This document shows, in pieces, positions 23,415 through 31,839 of a stretch of DNA of 38,021 nucleotides. The stretch lies in the NCBI GenBank assembly GCA_003517965.1, contig DOZO01000039.1:38641-76661 (forward strand), written 5' to 3'. The notes below the pieces were generated by a model, which saw nothing but the letters and a program-made list of their open reading frames with translations, searched no databases and had not been told where the DNA came from. Positions within the stretch are counted from its first letter, which is position 1, and every line of letters begins with the position of its first letter. Source of the stretch: Desulfobulbaceae bacterium (GTDB lineage Bacteria > Desulfobacterota > Desulfobulbia > Desulfobulbales > Desulfurivibrionaceae). Position numbers and translations under genes: made by a program.

Positions 23415-24862
23415 CGCTGGGCAATCCAGAAAAAAAATCAGGCTCAGACATTACGGAGCATCTGGTTTGGGCATTGTCTCAGATTCTTTTGGCCACGGGT
23501 GGCAGGCTGCTTTCTGGCAGGCTCGAAGCGAGGCTGCAACGGATCTGCACGGACAGCCGGGCCATCGAACCAGGAGATCTGTTCGTGGCTTTGCGCGGAG
23601 AAAACTTTGATGGCCATGCCTATCTCGCTCAAGCCTTGGAAAAAGGGGCGGCAGGGTTGGTGGTGGAGATGGAGCCCGAAAAGATGCCCTCGGTCCCGGT
23701 GGTGCTGGTGGCAGATCCCCTGCGCGCCCTTGGGGATCTGGCGGCCTACCGGAGATCAGAGATGCCGGATTTGCAGGTGCTGGCGATAACCGGAAGCTGC
23801 GGCAAGACCACGGTCAAGGAGATGATTGCCGCGATTCTGGACAGGAAATACAAGGTGCTGAAAACCAAAGGCAATTTTAACAATCTGATCGGCCTGCCGC
23901 TTTCTTTGTTGCCTGTTGAATTTAGCCACAAATTTGCAGTGCTGGAGATGGGTATGAATCAACCCGGGGAGATTGCCAGGCTTACCGAAATAGCGAACCC
24001 GGATATCGCCTGCATTACCAATATTCAGGACGCCCATCTTGCCGGGCTCAGTGATATCAACGGAGTCGCCAGGGCCAAGGGTGAGCTTTTTGCCGGGATC
24101 AAGGCCGGGGGCAGGTTAGTGGTCAATGCCGATGACAAAAGAGTGCGGAGCATTGCCCGGCAGTGCAGGCAGAAACAAATCACCTTTGGACGCAAACCAA
24201 AGGCGGATATTCGCGGGCTTCGCCTGCGTGGCTTAGGTGAACGCGGGATGTCTTTTACCCTCCGCATCGGCGGCAATGAGGCCCGGGTGAAAATGCGGGG
24301 GCTTGGGGCGCATAATGTGCAGAACGCGCTGGCGGCGGCGGGCATGGCTCATGCGGCTGGCCTGCAGTTCAAGGATATCGTGACCGGGCTGGAAAGTTTT
24401 ACGCCTTTTGAAAAAAGGCTTCAGGTGCAGAGGTTCACCGGCGGGATCAGGCTGGTGAATGACACCTACAATGCCAATCCCGCTTCGGTGCTGGCCGCCC
24501 TTGAGACCCTTAGGCAGATGGGCAAAAGTCACAGAAAGGTGGTCATCCTCGGTGACATGCTTGAACTCGGGACACAAAGTGTTGCGGCTCATCAGGCCAT
24601 CGGCCGGCAGGTGGCACTTATTGGCTTCGATGCTTTGCTGGCGGTGGGGAATTTTGCCGAGGCTCTGATTGCCGCCGCCTGGAAAGGGGGAATGAGCAGA
24701 GAGAAGGCAAAGGTTTTTACCGACAAGGCGCAGATCAGTGCCTGGCTGCGCAAAGAAATCGCCGCCGGTGGTCTTAACCCGGGGGACTGGGTACTGGTCA
24801 AGGGTTCACGCGGGATGCGGATGGAAACCATCACGCACGATCTGCTTGAGAAGCAGGAATAG
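23408..24862 (+). CDS. murF: UDP-MurNAc-tripeptide : D-alanyl-D-alanine ligase MurF
   Basis: This 484-residue Mur ligase adds the D-Ala-D-Ala dipeptide. It has the N-terminal segment CTDSRAIEPGDLFVALRGENFDGH, quoted only in part as TDSRAIEPGDLFVALRG. ATP-binding GSCGKTTVKEM, FNNLIGLPLSLL, EMGMNQPGEI and NDTYNANPAS (characteristic of MurF) follow. Its ATG lies inside the end of murE (ATGGTAA), giving a seven-base overlap and tight coupling. The ligase Ddl that makes D-Ala-D-Ala is not in this window, so that substrate must be supplied from another locus. Confidence 0.97.
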   Translation: MVTLGNPEKKSGSDITEHLVWALSQILLATGGRLLSGRLEARLQRICTDSRAIEPGDLFVALRGENFDGHAYLAQALEKGAAGLVVEMEPEKMPSVPVVLVADPLRALGDLAAYRRSEMPDLQVLAITGSCGKTTVKEMIAAILDRKYKVLKTKGNFNNLIGLPLSLLPVEFSHKFAVLEMGMNQPGEIARLTEIANPDIACITNIQDAHLAGLSDINGVARAKGELFAGIKAGGRLVVNADDKRVRSIARQCRQKQITFGRKPKADIRGLRLRGLGERGMSFTLRIGGNEARVKMRGLGAHNVQNALAAAGMAHAAGLQFKDIVTGLESFTPFEKRLQVQRFTGGIRLVNDTYNANPASVLAALETLRQMGKSHRKVVILGDMLELGTQSVAAHQAIGRQVALIGFDALLAVGNFAEALIAAAWKGGMSREKAKVFTDKAQISAWLRKEIAAGGLNPGDWVLVKGSRGMRMETITHDLLEKQE

Positions 24863-24874
24863 GGATAAACCGAC

Positions 24875-25954
24875 ATGCTCTATCATCTTCTTTATCCGCT
24901 TCATAATTATTTCAGCGCGCTGAATGTTTTTCGTTATATCACCTTTCGCGCTATTGGGGCTACGCTGACCGCTTTTCTCATCCTGCTGTTGGTCGGAGAC
25001 AGGTTTATCAAAATGATGCAGGAAAACCAGATCGGGCAGGTGGTGCGGGATGATGGCCCGAGCAGTCATTACAGCAAGCGGGGTGTTCCCACCATGGGAG
25101 GCCTGCTCATCCTTTTTGCGGTGACTGTGACCACCTTGTTGTGGGTTGATTTGTTTAATTCCTTTGTCTGGATCATTCTTGGGGTAACTCTCTGGTTTGG
25201 AGCCATCGGCGCCTATGATGACTATCGCAAGATAAAAAAGCAGAACAGTAAGGGCCTGAGCGCCAGGGGCAAGATTCTCTGGCAGATCATTGGGGCCTCG
25301 GTGGCCGCGGTGCTTCTCTACAATAATTTAAATTTTGATGGGCACTTGAGCTTTCCTTTTTTGAAGAATATTCACCCTGATCTGGGCACCTATTATGTGA
25401 TTTTTGCTACCTTGGTGGTGGTTGGCGCCTCAAATGCGGTAAATCTCACCGATGGACTTGACGGTTTGGCCACTGGCCCAACGGTGGTGACGAGCAGTGT
25501 TTATCTGCTCTTCTCGTATCTGGCCGGACATGCGGGTATGGCGGCATATTTGCAGATCCCCTATGTGCCGGGGGCTGGTGAGGTGGCTGTTTTCTGTGGG
25601 GCATTGGTGGGCGCCAGCCTTGGCTTCCTCTGGTTCAATGCCTACCCGGCCCAGATTTTCATGGGAGATGTGGGCGCTCTGGCCATGGGAGCTGCCCTTG
25701 GCCAGGTGGCAATAATCATCAAGCAGGAGATGCTCCTGGTTATTGTCGGCGGGATTTTTGTTATGGAGGCGCTCTCGGTCATCTTGCAGGTCGGGTTTTT
25801 CAGGATGAGCGGCGGGAAAAGGATTTTTCTGATGGCTCCGTTTCATCACCATTTTGAAAAGAAAGGCTGGACGGAACCGAAGGTCGTGATCCGTTTCTGG
25901 ATTATCTCTATTATTCTGGGCTTGAGCGCTCTGGCTACCTTGAAGTTGCGGTAG
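24875..25954 (+). CDS. mraY: Phospho-N-acetylmuramoyl-pentapeptide transferase MraY
   Basis: This polytopic membrane enzyme of 359 residues moves phospho-MurNAc-pentapeptide to undecaprenyl phosphate, forming lipid I. Hallmarks are KRGVPTMGGLLIL, GAYDDYRKIKKQNSKGLSAR (both catalytic Asp-rich and basic loops), NLTDGLDGLATGP, FMGDVGALAMGAALG and the HHHFEKKGW loop. About ten membrane helices are visible. AGGGAT lies eight bases before the ATG. Length and order are as expected for the family. No unusual features. Confidence 0.98.
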   Translation: MLYHLLYPLHNYFSALNVFRYITFRAIGATLTAFLILLLVGDRFIKMMQENQIGQVVRDDGPSSHYSKRGVPTMGGLLILFAVTVTTLLWVDLFNSFVWIILGVTLWFGAIGAYDDYRKIKKQNSKGLSARGKILWQIIGASVAAVLLYNNLNFDGHLSFPFLKNIHPDLGTYYVIFATLVVVGASNAVNLTDGLDGLATGPTVVTSSVYLLFSYLAGHAGMAAYLQIPYVPGAGEVAVFCGALVGASLGFLWFNAYPAQIFMGDVGALAMGAALGQVAIIIKQEMLLVIVGGIFVMEALSVILQVGFFRMSGGKRIFLMAPFHHHFEKKGWTEPKVVIRFWIISIILGLSALATLKLR

Positions 25955-25980
25955 CAAGAAAACAGAGGGAAGACGAAAGA

Positions 25981-27396
25981 ATGAGCAGAAATCTCAAGGA
26001 AATACTTCAGCCTGGCGCCCATGTCGTAGTGGTGGGCCTTGGCAGGTCTGGTGTTTCTGCGGTGCGCTTCCTGCTCAAGCTTGGGGTTAAAATATCGGTT
26101 TCAGAGGGTGGTTGTCAGGAAAGTCTTGCTGGAGATCTGGTTCGCTGGCTGGCGGAGAAAAGCGTTTTTGTAGAAACCGGCGGGCATACCGCTGAGCTTT
26201 TAACCTCGGCGGACTGTATTCTGGTAAGTCCGGGGGTGCCGCTGGGGATTGCGCCCCTTGCGGCGGCCCGGCAAAAAGGCATCCCGGTGATAGGTGAGCT
26301 GGCCTTGGTAAAAGATTTTCTTGAAGCCCCGGTAGTGGCGGTGACTGGCACCAACGGTAAAAGCACGGTGACGACTCTGATCGGCGATCTGCTCAGGGGC
26401 AGCGGCAGGAAGGCCTTTGTGGGCGGGAATATCGGGATCCCTCTGGCTGAGTACCTGGCCGGGCCGCAAGATTGTGAGGTGGTGGTTCTGGAGGTGAGCA
26501 GTTTTCAACTGGATAGCGCCGGAGAGTTCCGGCCCCGGGTTGGGGTGCTGCTCAATATCACCCCGGATCATCTAGATCGCTACGCATCTTATGGGGAGTA
26601 TGTTGACTCAAAAATGTCGCTTTTTAAAAACCAGCAGCCCGGGGATGTAGCAATAGTCAACGGTGATGATCCTGTCATTGCCGAATGGCTCAGCAAAAAA
26701 GAGAATCGGCAGAGCCCCTGGCCGTTGCGGGCGGAAATCCGTTTGTATGGCTCTTGCGGTATGGCTGGGATGATGGCTTGTCTGAGGGGAACCAAGGTCA
26801 TGATTAGCATGGCGAACGAGACGGGCCGGATAAACGAAGAGTATGAATTGGCCGACACCCCTCTATCCCAGGCGCCAAACAGTGAAAATGCCATGGCGGC
26901 GATTCTGGCAGTTCGGGCCATGGGTTGTAGTCCGGAAGCCATCCGGAAAAGCCTGGATGGCTTCACCCCGTTGCCGCACAGGCTGACTTTGGTGGCCAGG
27001 CTTGATGACGTTTTCTACTATGATGATTCCAAGGCTACCAATGTAGGGGCCGTATACTCGGCTCTGGATGGCATGAGGCAGCCGGTGGTGCTTATCGCCG
27101 GAGGCAGGGACAAGGGCGGGGGATACGGGATGTTGCTTCCTTTGGTAAAGGAAAAAGTCCGGGCCATGGTTTTGATCGGCGAGGCCAAGGAGGCAATGGC
27201 CAAGGCTTTTTCCAGCTCCACCCGGATCGTCTTTGCCGAGGAAATGGATGAAGCGGTGGGGCTGGCCAGGGCTATGGCGGAGAAGGGCGACGCGGTATTG
27301 TTGTCGCCGGCCTGCGCAAGCTTTGACATGTTCAGAAGTTACAGTCACCGGGGTGAGATGTTCACCCAGGCGGTCAGCAGATTGGGTGAATGTTAA
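25981..27396 (+). CDS. murD: UDP-MurNAc-L-alanine : D-glutamate ligase MurD
   Basis: This 471-residue Mur ligase adds D-glutamate to UDP-MurNAc-L-Ala in the cytoplasm. Features are the N-terminal Rossmann segment VVVGLGRSGVSAVRFL, SPGVPLG, the ATP-binding VTGTNGKSTVTTLIGDLL, GGNIGIPL, LEVSSFQLD, NITPDHLDRY, DDSKATNVGAV and a C-terminal SPACASFDMFRSYSHRGEMF. All are standard. The stop codon TAA shares its last base with the murG ATG (TAATG). In most proteobacterial clusters ftsW lies between these two genes; here there is no room for it. Confidence 0.98.
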   Translation: MSRNLKEILQPGAHVVVVGLGRSGVSAVRFLLKLGVKISVSEGGCQESLAGDLVRWLAEKSVFVETGGHTAELLTSADCILVSPGVPLGIAPLAAARQKGIPVIGELALVKDFLEAPVVAVTGTNGKSTVTTLIGDLLRGSGRKAFVGGNIGIPLAEYLAGPQDCEVVVLEVSSFQLDSAGEFRPRVGVLLNITPDHLDRYASYGEYVDSKMSLFKNQQPGDVAIVNGDDPVIAEWLSKKENRQSPWPLRAEIRLYGSCGMAGMMACLRGTKVMISMANETGRINEEYELADTPLSQAPNSENAMAAILAVRAMGCSPEAIRKSLDGFTPLPHRLTLVARLDDVFYYDDSKATNVGAVYSALDGMRQPVVLIAGGRDKGGGYGMLLPLVKEKVRAMVLIGEAKEAMAKAFSSSTRIVFAEEMDEAVGLARAMAEKGDAVLLSPACASFDMFRSYSHRGEMFTQAVSRLGEC

Positions 27397-28472
27397 TGCG
27401 CATGATCGTAACCGGAGGAGGGACAGGTGGGCATCTTTTCCCCGGCATTGCGGTGGCCGAAGAGATGCTGCGCCGGTTTCCCCAGGCCAGGATCCTTTTT
27501 GTCAGTACGGACCGCGCCATTGACAACAAGATGCTGGCCGCATGTTCTTTTGAGAAAAAAGCCATTGCCTGTCTGCCCTTGAAAGGCAAGTCTGTCTGGG
27601 GGACGCTAAAAAGTGCGGCCCAGCTCCCCATCAGCCTGTGGCAGGCGTTGCGGATTGTTCAAGACTTCAAGCCGCAGCTGGTTCTGGGGGTAGGCGGGTA
27701 TGTGACCGGACCGGTGGTGCTGGCGGCAAGGTTAATGGGGGTGAAAACCTGTATCCATGAGCAAAATTCTATTCCGGGGATGGCTAACAGGATGTTGGGG
27801 AAAATTGTTGACCAGATATATATCTCCATTCCAGGATCCGAAAAATTTTTCCCCCAAGGTAAGGCCGTGTTGACCGGAAACCCGGTGCGGGCTGAGCTTC
27901 TCCAGGTGGCTGATCAAGAGAAGGGCCATGCTGAGAATAAAACGGTGCTGGTGCTGGGAGGCAGTCAGGGTGCGCACCGGGTTAATGCTTTGATGGTAGA
28001 GGCCTTCTCCGCGAATCAGTTTGCGTGTCCTGTTCAGGTCAGACATCAGACGGGAAACAGTGATGAAGCATGGGTGCGCAAGGCTTATGCCGCGGCAGGG
28101 GTTACCGCCCAGGTCTCTTCCTTTATTACTGAAATGGCGGCGGCTTACCGGGATGCGGATCTTGTGGTCTCGCGGGCTGGGGCGACTACCCTGGCGGAAC
28201 TGGCGGTATTGGGCAAGCCGGCCATTCTGGTTCCCTTTCCGTATGCCGCGGATGATCATCAGACGACCAACGCGGCGTTTCTGGTGCGTGGCGGCGCTGC
28301 CCTGATGTTTCGGGAACAGGATCTTGATGGAGCGAAGCTTCTGGGGGTGATTATGGAGCTTTTGAGCGATGCCCCCCGTTTGCAGGGTATGGCAGCGAGC
28401 ATGAAAGAATACGCCCGGCCGGAGGCGACCGCCGTCATTGTGGAAAAGAGCATGGAGCTGCTGGCAGCATGA
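27396..28472 (+). CDS. murG: UDP-GlcNAc : lipid I N-acetylglucosaminyltransferase MurG
   Basis: This GT-B glycosyltransferase at the inner membrane face converts lipid I to lipid II. Key motifs are TGGGTGGHLFPGIAVAEE at the N-terminus, VLGVGGYVTGPVVLAA, IHEQNSIPGMANR, LVLGGSQGAHRVN and VSRAGATTLAEL with the PFPYAADDHQTTNA loop. There are three possible starts (27390, 27396, 27402); I prefer 27396 because GGGTGA is six bases upstream and it yields the TAATG junction with murD. The product is 358 residues. It connects directly to murC twelve bases downstream. Confidence 0.97.
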   Translation: MRMIVTGGGTGGHLFPGIAVAEEMLRRFPQARILFVSTDRAIDNKMLAACSFEKKAIACLPLKGKSVWGTLKSAAQLPISLWQALRIVQDFKPQLVLGVGGYVTGPVVLAARLMGVKTCIHEQNSIPGMANRMLGKIVDQIYISIPGSEKFFPQGKAVLTGNPVRAELLQVADQEKGHAENKTVLVLGGSQGAHRVNALMVEAFSANQFACPVQVRHQTGNSDEAWVRKAYAAAGVTAQVSSFITEMAAAYRDADLVVSRAGATTLAELAVLGKPAILVPFPYAADDHQTTNAAFLVRGGAALMFREQDLDGAKLLGVIMELLSDAPRLQGMAASMKEYARPEATAVIVEKSMELLAA

Positions 28473-28484
28473 GGACTGGATTGC

Positions 28485-29876
28485 ATGTATAATAAAACAC
28501 ACCATATCCATTTCGTAGGGATCGGCGGCATCGGTATGAGCGGCATTGCCGAACTGCTCTTAAATCTTGGCTATACCGTGAGCGGCTCCGATCTGAGGGA
28601 GACCGAGATCACCAGGCGCCTGGCTGGATTGGGCGGTCAGGTATACACCGGACATCAGGGACAGTGGATTGCCGGGGCCGATGTGGTGGTGACTTCTTCG
28701 GCTGTGCGGGAGGATAATCCGGAGGTATTGGCGGCCAGGGCCACACATATTCCGGTCATCCCCAGAGCGGAAATGCTGGCTGAACTCATGCGCCTGAAGA
28801 CCTACGGCATTGCCGTGGCTGGAAGTCATGGGAAAACCACCACTACTTCCATGGTGGGCTGGGTGCTGGCCGAAGCAGGTCTTGATCCCACCGTGGTGAT
28901 CGGTGGAAAGGTAAACAGCCTTGGCACCAATGCCAAACTTGGCGAGGGTGAATTTCTGGTTGCCGAGGCGGACGAATCAGATGGTTCTTTCTTGAAATTG
29001 TCGCCGGTTCTTGAGGTCGTAACCAATATCGATCTTGAGCATCTGGATCATTACCACGACATCGAAGAGATCAAGGCGGCGTTTCTGGAATTTATCGAAA
29101 AACTCCCCTTTTATGGGGCGGCGGTTGTTTGTCTGGATGATCCGCATGTTGCCTCGGTCTTGCCCAGGATCAGGAAAAGGGTCATTACCTACGGTCTGAC
29201 CAGTCAGGCTGATGTTCATGCCCGGGCGGTAGTGGCCCAAGGTCTGACCTCGACTTTTGAAGTCTGTCGCAATGCGGAGGTGCTGGGAGAAATAGTCCTC
29301 AATATTCCTGGGCAGCATAATGTTTATAACGCCTTGGCTGCCATAACCGTAGCTTTAGAGCTGGATATTCCCTTTGCCGTAATTCATGATGCCCTGAAAA
29401 CATTCACTGGCGTTCAGCGGCGCTTGCAGATCAAGGGAGAGATTGATGGGGTCATGGTCATTGATGATTATGGCCATCATCCCACCGAAATCAGGGCAAC
29501 CCTGGCGGCGATGCGTTCGGCTTGGCCAAAAAGGCGGCTTATTGTCATGTTCCAGCCCCATCGCTATACGCGGACGGCCGGATTGTTCAAGGAATTCAGT
29601 ACCGCCTTCCACGAGGCTGATATTTTGCTCTTGACCGAGATTTATGCGGCAAGCGAAACCCCTATTGAAGGAGTAAGCGGTTCGGCTCTTTTGCAGGAGA
29701 TCAAGCTGCACGGCCAGAAAAATGCTCATTTTGTCGCGGATGTCGCATCACTGGCGCATACGGCGCGGGGCATTGTGCTGCCAGAGGATATTGTTCTGAC
29801 TTTGGGCGCCGGAAATATTTACCGGGCAGGGGAAGAACTTTTAGGGCAACTGGAGCAGAGGAATGCTGCCAGTTAG
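28485..29876 (+). CDS. murC: UDP-N-acetylmuramate : L-alanine ligase MurC
   Basis: This 463-residue Mur ligase catalyses the first amino-acid addition. Visible features are HFVGIGGIGMSGIAELL, TVSGSD, SSAVREDNPEV, the ATP-binding AGSHGKTTTTSMVGWVL, EADESDGSFL, NIDLEHLDHY, the DDYGHHPTEIRATL segment and FQPHRYTRT. All are as expected. GAGGA sits nine bases upstream of the ATG. Its 3' end overlaps murB by 14 bases, so the two should be co-translated. Confidence 0.98.
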   Translation: MYNKTHHIHFVGIGGIGMSGIAELLLNLGYTVSGSDLRETEITRRLAGLGGQVYTGHQGQWIAGADVVVTSSAVREDNPEVLAARATHIPVIPRAEMLAELMRLKTYGIAVAGSHGKTTTTSMVGWVLAEAGLDPTVVIGGKVNSLGTNAKLGEGEFLVAEADESDGSFLKLSPVLEVVTNIDLEHLDHYHDIEEIKAAFLEFIEKLPFYGAAVVCLDDPHVASVLPRIRKRVITYGLTSQADVHARAVVAQGLTSTFEVCRNAEVLGEIVLNIPGQHNVYNALAAITVALELDIPFAVIHDALKTFTGVQRRLQIKGEIDGVMVIDDYGHHPTEIRATLAAMRSAWPKRRLIVMFQPHRYTRTAGLFKEFSTAFHEADILLLTEIYAASETPIEGVSGSALLQEIKLHGQKNAHFVADVASLAHTARGIVLPEDIVLTLGAGNIYRAGEELLGQLEQRNAAS

Positions 29877-30804
29877 GGGCTGTGCTCAGCAAGGAGAATT
29901 TTGGTCGGAGCAACTGCGTGCTCTCTGGCCAGGCGAGATCGAATGGAATAGCTCAATGGCCCGCTGGTGTACTCTGCGGGTAGGCGGTCCGGCCAGGGCT
30001 GTTGCCACTCCCTCAAGCCGGGCAGAATTACAGAGTCTTCTGGCCGTGCTGACAAGATTGGGTGTCTGTAAGAGGGTCATTGGCCGGGGCAGCAACCTGC
30101 TGGTTTCCGATGCAGGTTACGAAGGAGTTATTGTTGTCTTGGGACGCAATTTCGCAGCCATCGAACAGCGCGCTGGGGCAAGGGCTGGTGAGATACTGGT
30201 ACAGGTTGAGGCCGGATGCAGTCTGATGAAGTTGGTTAACTGGTGTGTCGGCCAAGGCTTGCAGGGACTGGAATTTGCCGCCGGTATTCCTGGTTCGCTG
30301 GGCGGGGCGGTGGTGATGAATGCCGGCGCCTGGGGTAAGGAGATGCATGAGGTTCTGTCCTCGGTGACTTTCTTGCACTGGTCTGGCGAGTTGGTGGAAA
30401 GAAAAAAAGATGAGCTGGCTTTTTCATATCGACATCTGGAAACAGAGGAGATGACTGTGGTGGCTGCTGAATTTTTGTTGCAGGCTGGGGATCGGCAGGC
30501 CATTGACCTGAAAAGTTCTCAGTTAATTCGGGCGCGGAACAAAAAACAGCCGCAGGGTTTGGCCAGCGCAGGTTCGTTTTTTAAAAATCCGCCTGGATTG
30601 CCCGCTGCCGGAAAGCTAATCCAGGACGCAGGCTTAAAGGGTGCTCGGATTGGGGGAGCCCAGGTCTCCGAAGTGCATGCCAATTTTCTGGTTAATACCG
30701 GGCAGGCTTCTGCCCAGGATTTTCTGGATTTGATGCGGCTTGTGCAGGAAAAGGTTTTTACGCGGGTCGGTGTTTGGCTGGAGCCGGAAGTGCATCTTCT
30801 GTAA
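29863..30804 (+). CDS. murB: UDP-N-acetylenolpyruvoylglucosamine reductase MurB
   Basis: This FAD-dependent reductase makes UDP-MurNAc from the enolpyruvyl intermediate. It is 313 residues long and of the shorter (type II) MurB class. Motifs are TLRVGGPARA and GRGSNLLVSDAGYEGVIVV (FAD binding), GLEFAAGIPGSLGGAVVMNAGA, and SAGSFFKNP with the catalytic Ser. GGAQVSEVHANFLVN follows, and Glu near the C-terminus (EPEVHLL) acts as proton donor. The ATG lies inside murC behind AGAGG. The stop codon (30802-30804) lies within the left end of the 106-bp repeat. The ddl gene that often follows murB is absent. Confidence 0.97.
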   Translation: MLPVRGCAQQGEFWSEQLRALWPGEIEWNSSMARWCTLRVGGPARAVATPSSRAELQSLLAVLTRLGVCKRVIGRGSNLLVSDAGYEGVIVVLGRNFAAIEQRAGARAGEILVQVEAGCSLMKLVNWCVGQGLQGLEFAAGIPGSLGGAVVMNAGAWGKEMHEVLSSVTFLHWSGELVERKKDELAFSYRHLETEEMTVVAAEFLLQAGDRQAIDLKSSQLIRARNKKQPQGLASAGSFFKNPPGLPAAGKLIQDAGLKGARIGGAQVSEVHANFLVNTGQASAQDFLDLMRLVQEKVFTRVGVWLEPEVHLL

Positions 30805-30906
30805 ACGTTCAGCAGCACCGTATCTGCTTTGTCATCGGTCTGCTCATGTGCAATAGCACACTTCGCAGGCCTTTTCCGCGCATCTACGGCACTGCTGAAC
30901 GTTTAC
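30801..30906. repeat. Complete copy of the 106-bp inverted-repeat element, between murB and ftsQ
   Basis: It has the same length, orientation and layout as the copy at 21636. The left repeat ends in CCGTA and the right starts with TACGG, whereas the other copy has CCGCA and TGCGG: both sides changed together, so pairing is preserved. The two-base mismatch at positions 16-17 is also shared. The element includes the murB stop codon and occupies most of the 142-base gap before ftsQ, where ddl is often found in other genomes. Confidence 0.92.
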
Positions 30907-30946
30907 AAGTCAGTGGGGATATTATTCTTAAGGGGTAGAGAAGGTT

Positions 30947-31771
30947 TTGCAAAAGGGAAAGCCCATACGGCAACGTTACGGGGGTGGTAAGCCAAGCCAG
31001 TCCTCGGAGCTGAAGAAAAAGCTGCTCATTATGGGCGCTGGTTTTCTTTTGTTGGTGGCAGGTTTTGCCGTGGTTGGTTTTCTTGTTTATAAGGCTCTGG
31101 GGCGTTGGGATTTTTTCCAGATAACCACCACTGATATTCAGGGTTGTCGGCGGACTACCAAGAACCTTATTCTTGAAATGAGCGGGGTGGATGTGCATAG
31201 CAATCTGCTGGCGCTTGATACCAAGCGGGTGAAGGCAGGGATTGAGGCCTATGAATGGGTTGAATCGGTTGAGATCGCAAGGGATTGGCCAAACCGGTTG
31301 ACCATTGTGGTAAAAGAACGGCTGCCTGCAGCCATGGTCAGTCTCGATAACGGCCTGTTTTATCTTGATCAGAGCGGAGTTGCTTTTGCGCAGGTATTGC
31401 CGCCCGAGGATATGGATTATCCTATCATCACCGGGCTGAAAAGGGATCAATGGCCGCGCACCCTTAAAGGTTCGCAACTGGGCGAGGCTCTGCAGTTCAT
31501 TAAAAATGCGGGACAGGGAAATTCTATCCTGCCAAAGCAGAATATTTCGGAACTTCATCTGGACGGGGACGAAAATATTATCCTCTATCTGGTGGATCGG
31601 CCTTTTCCTATCCATTTGGGCGCAGGTAAGGTTGGGGCCAAATATTACCGGCTGACCAAAGTGCTGTACAAGTTGTACAAAAGCAAGGAATTTCAAAAAA
31701 CCATCTATGTCAAAATGGATTATGAAAGCAATAAGGTGCTGGTGGGTTTTGACGAGAGGGTAGAGGGGTAA
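30947..31771 (+). CDS. ftsQ: Cell division protein FtsQ
   Basis: This 274-residue bitopic membrane protein has a basic cytoplasmic N-terminus, one membrane helix (about residues 26-50), then a POTRA domain beginning FFQITTTDIQGCRRTTKNLI and an FtsQ-type domain containing VESVEIARDWPNRLTIVVKER. FtsQ connects early divisome proteins to FtsB/FtsL. An in-frame stop at 30935-30937 leaves TTG 30947 as the earliest start; AGAAGG is close upstream, with short spacing. The protein looks complete. Confidence 0.94.
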   Translation: MQKGKPIRQRYGGGKPSQSSELKKKLLIMGAGFLLLVAGFAVVGFLVYKALGRWDFFQITTTDIQGCRRTTKNLILEMSGVDVHSNLLALDTKRVKAGIEAYEWVESVEIARDWPNRLTIVVKERLPAAMVSLDNGLFYLDQSGVAFAQVLPPEDMDYPIITGLKRDQWPRTLKGSQLGEALQFIKNAGQGNSILPKQNISELHLDGDENIILYLVDRPFPIHLGAGKVGAKYYRLTKVLYKLYKSKEFQKTIYVKMDYESNKVLVGFDERVEG

Positions 31772-31839
31772 TCGTTTCGATAATGTGGGGCCGGTTTGTA
31801 GCAGAGAGGCAAAAAGCCGGATCGACTAAAGGTGAACAA

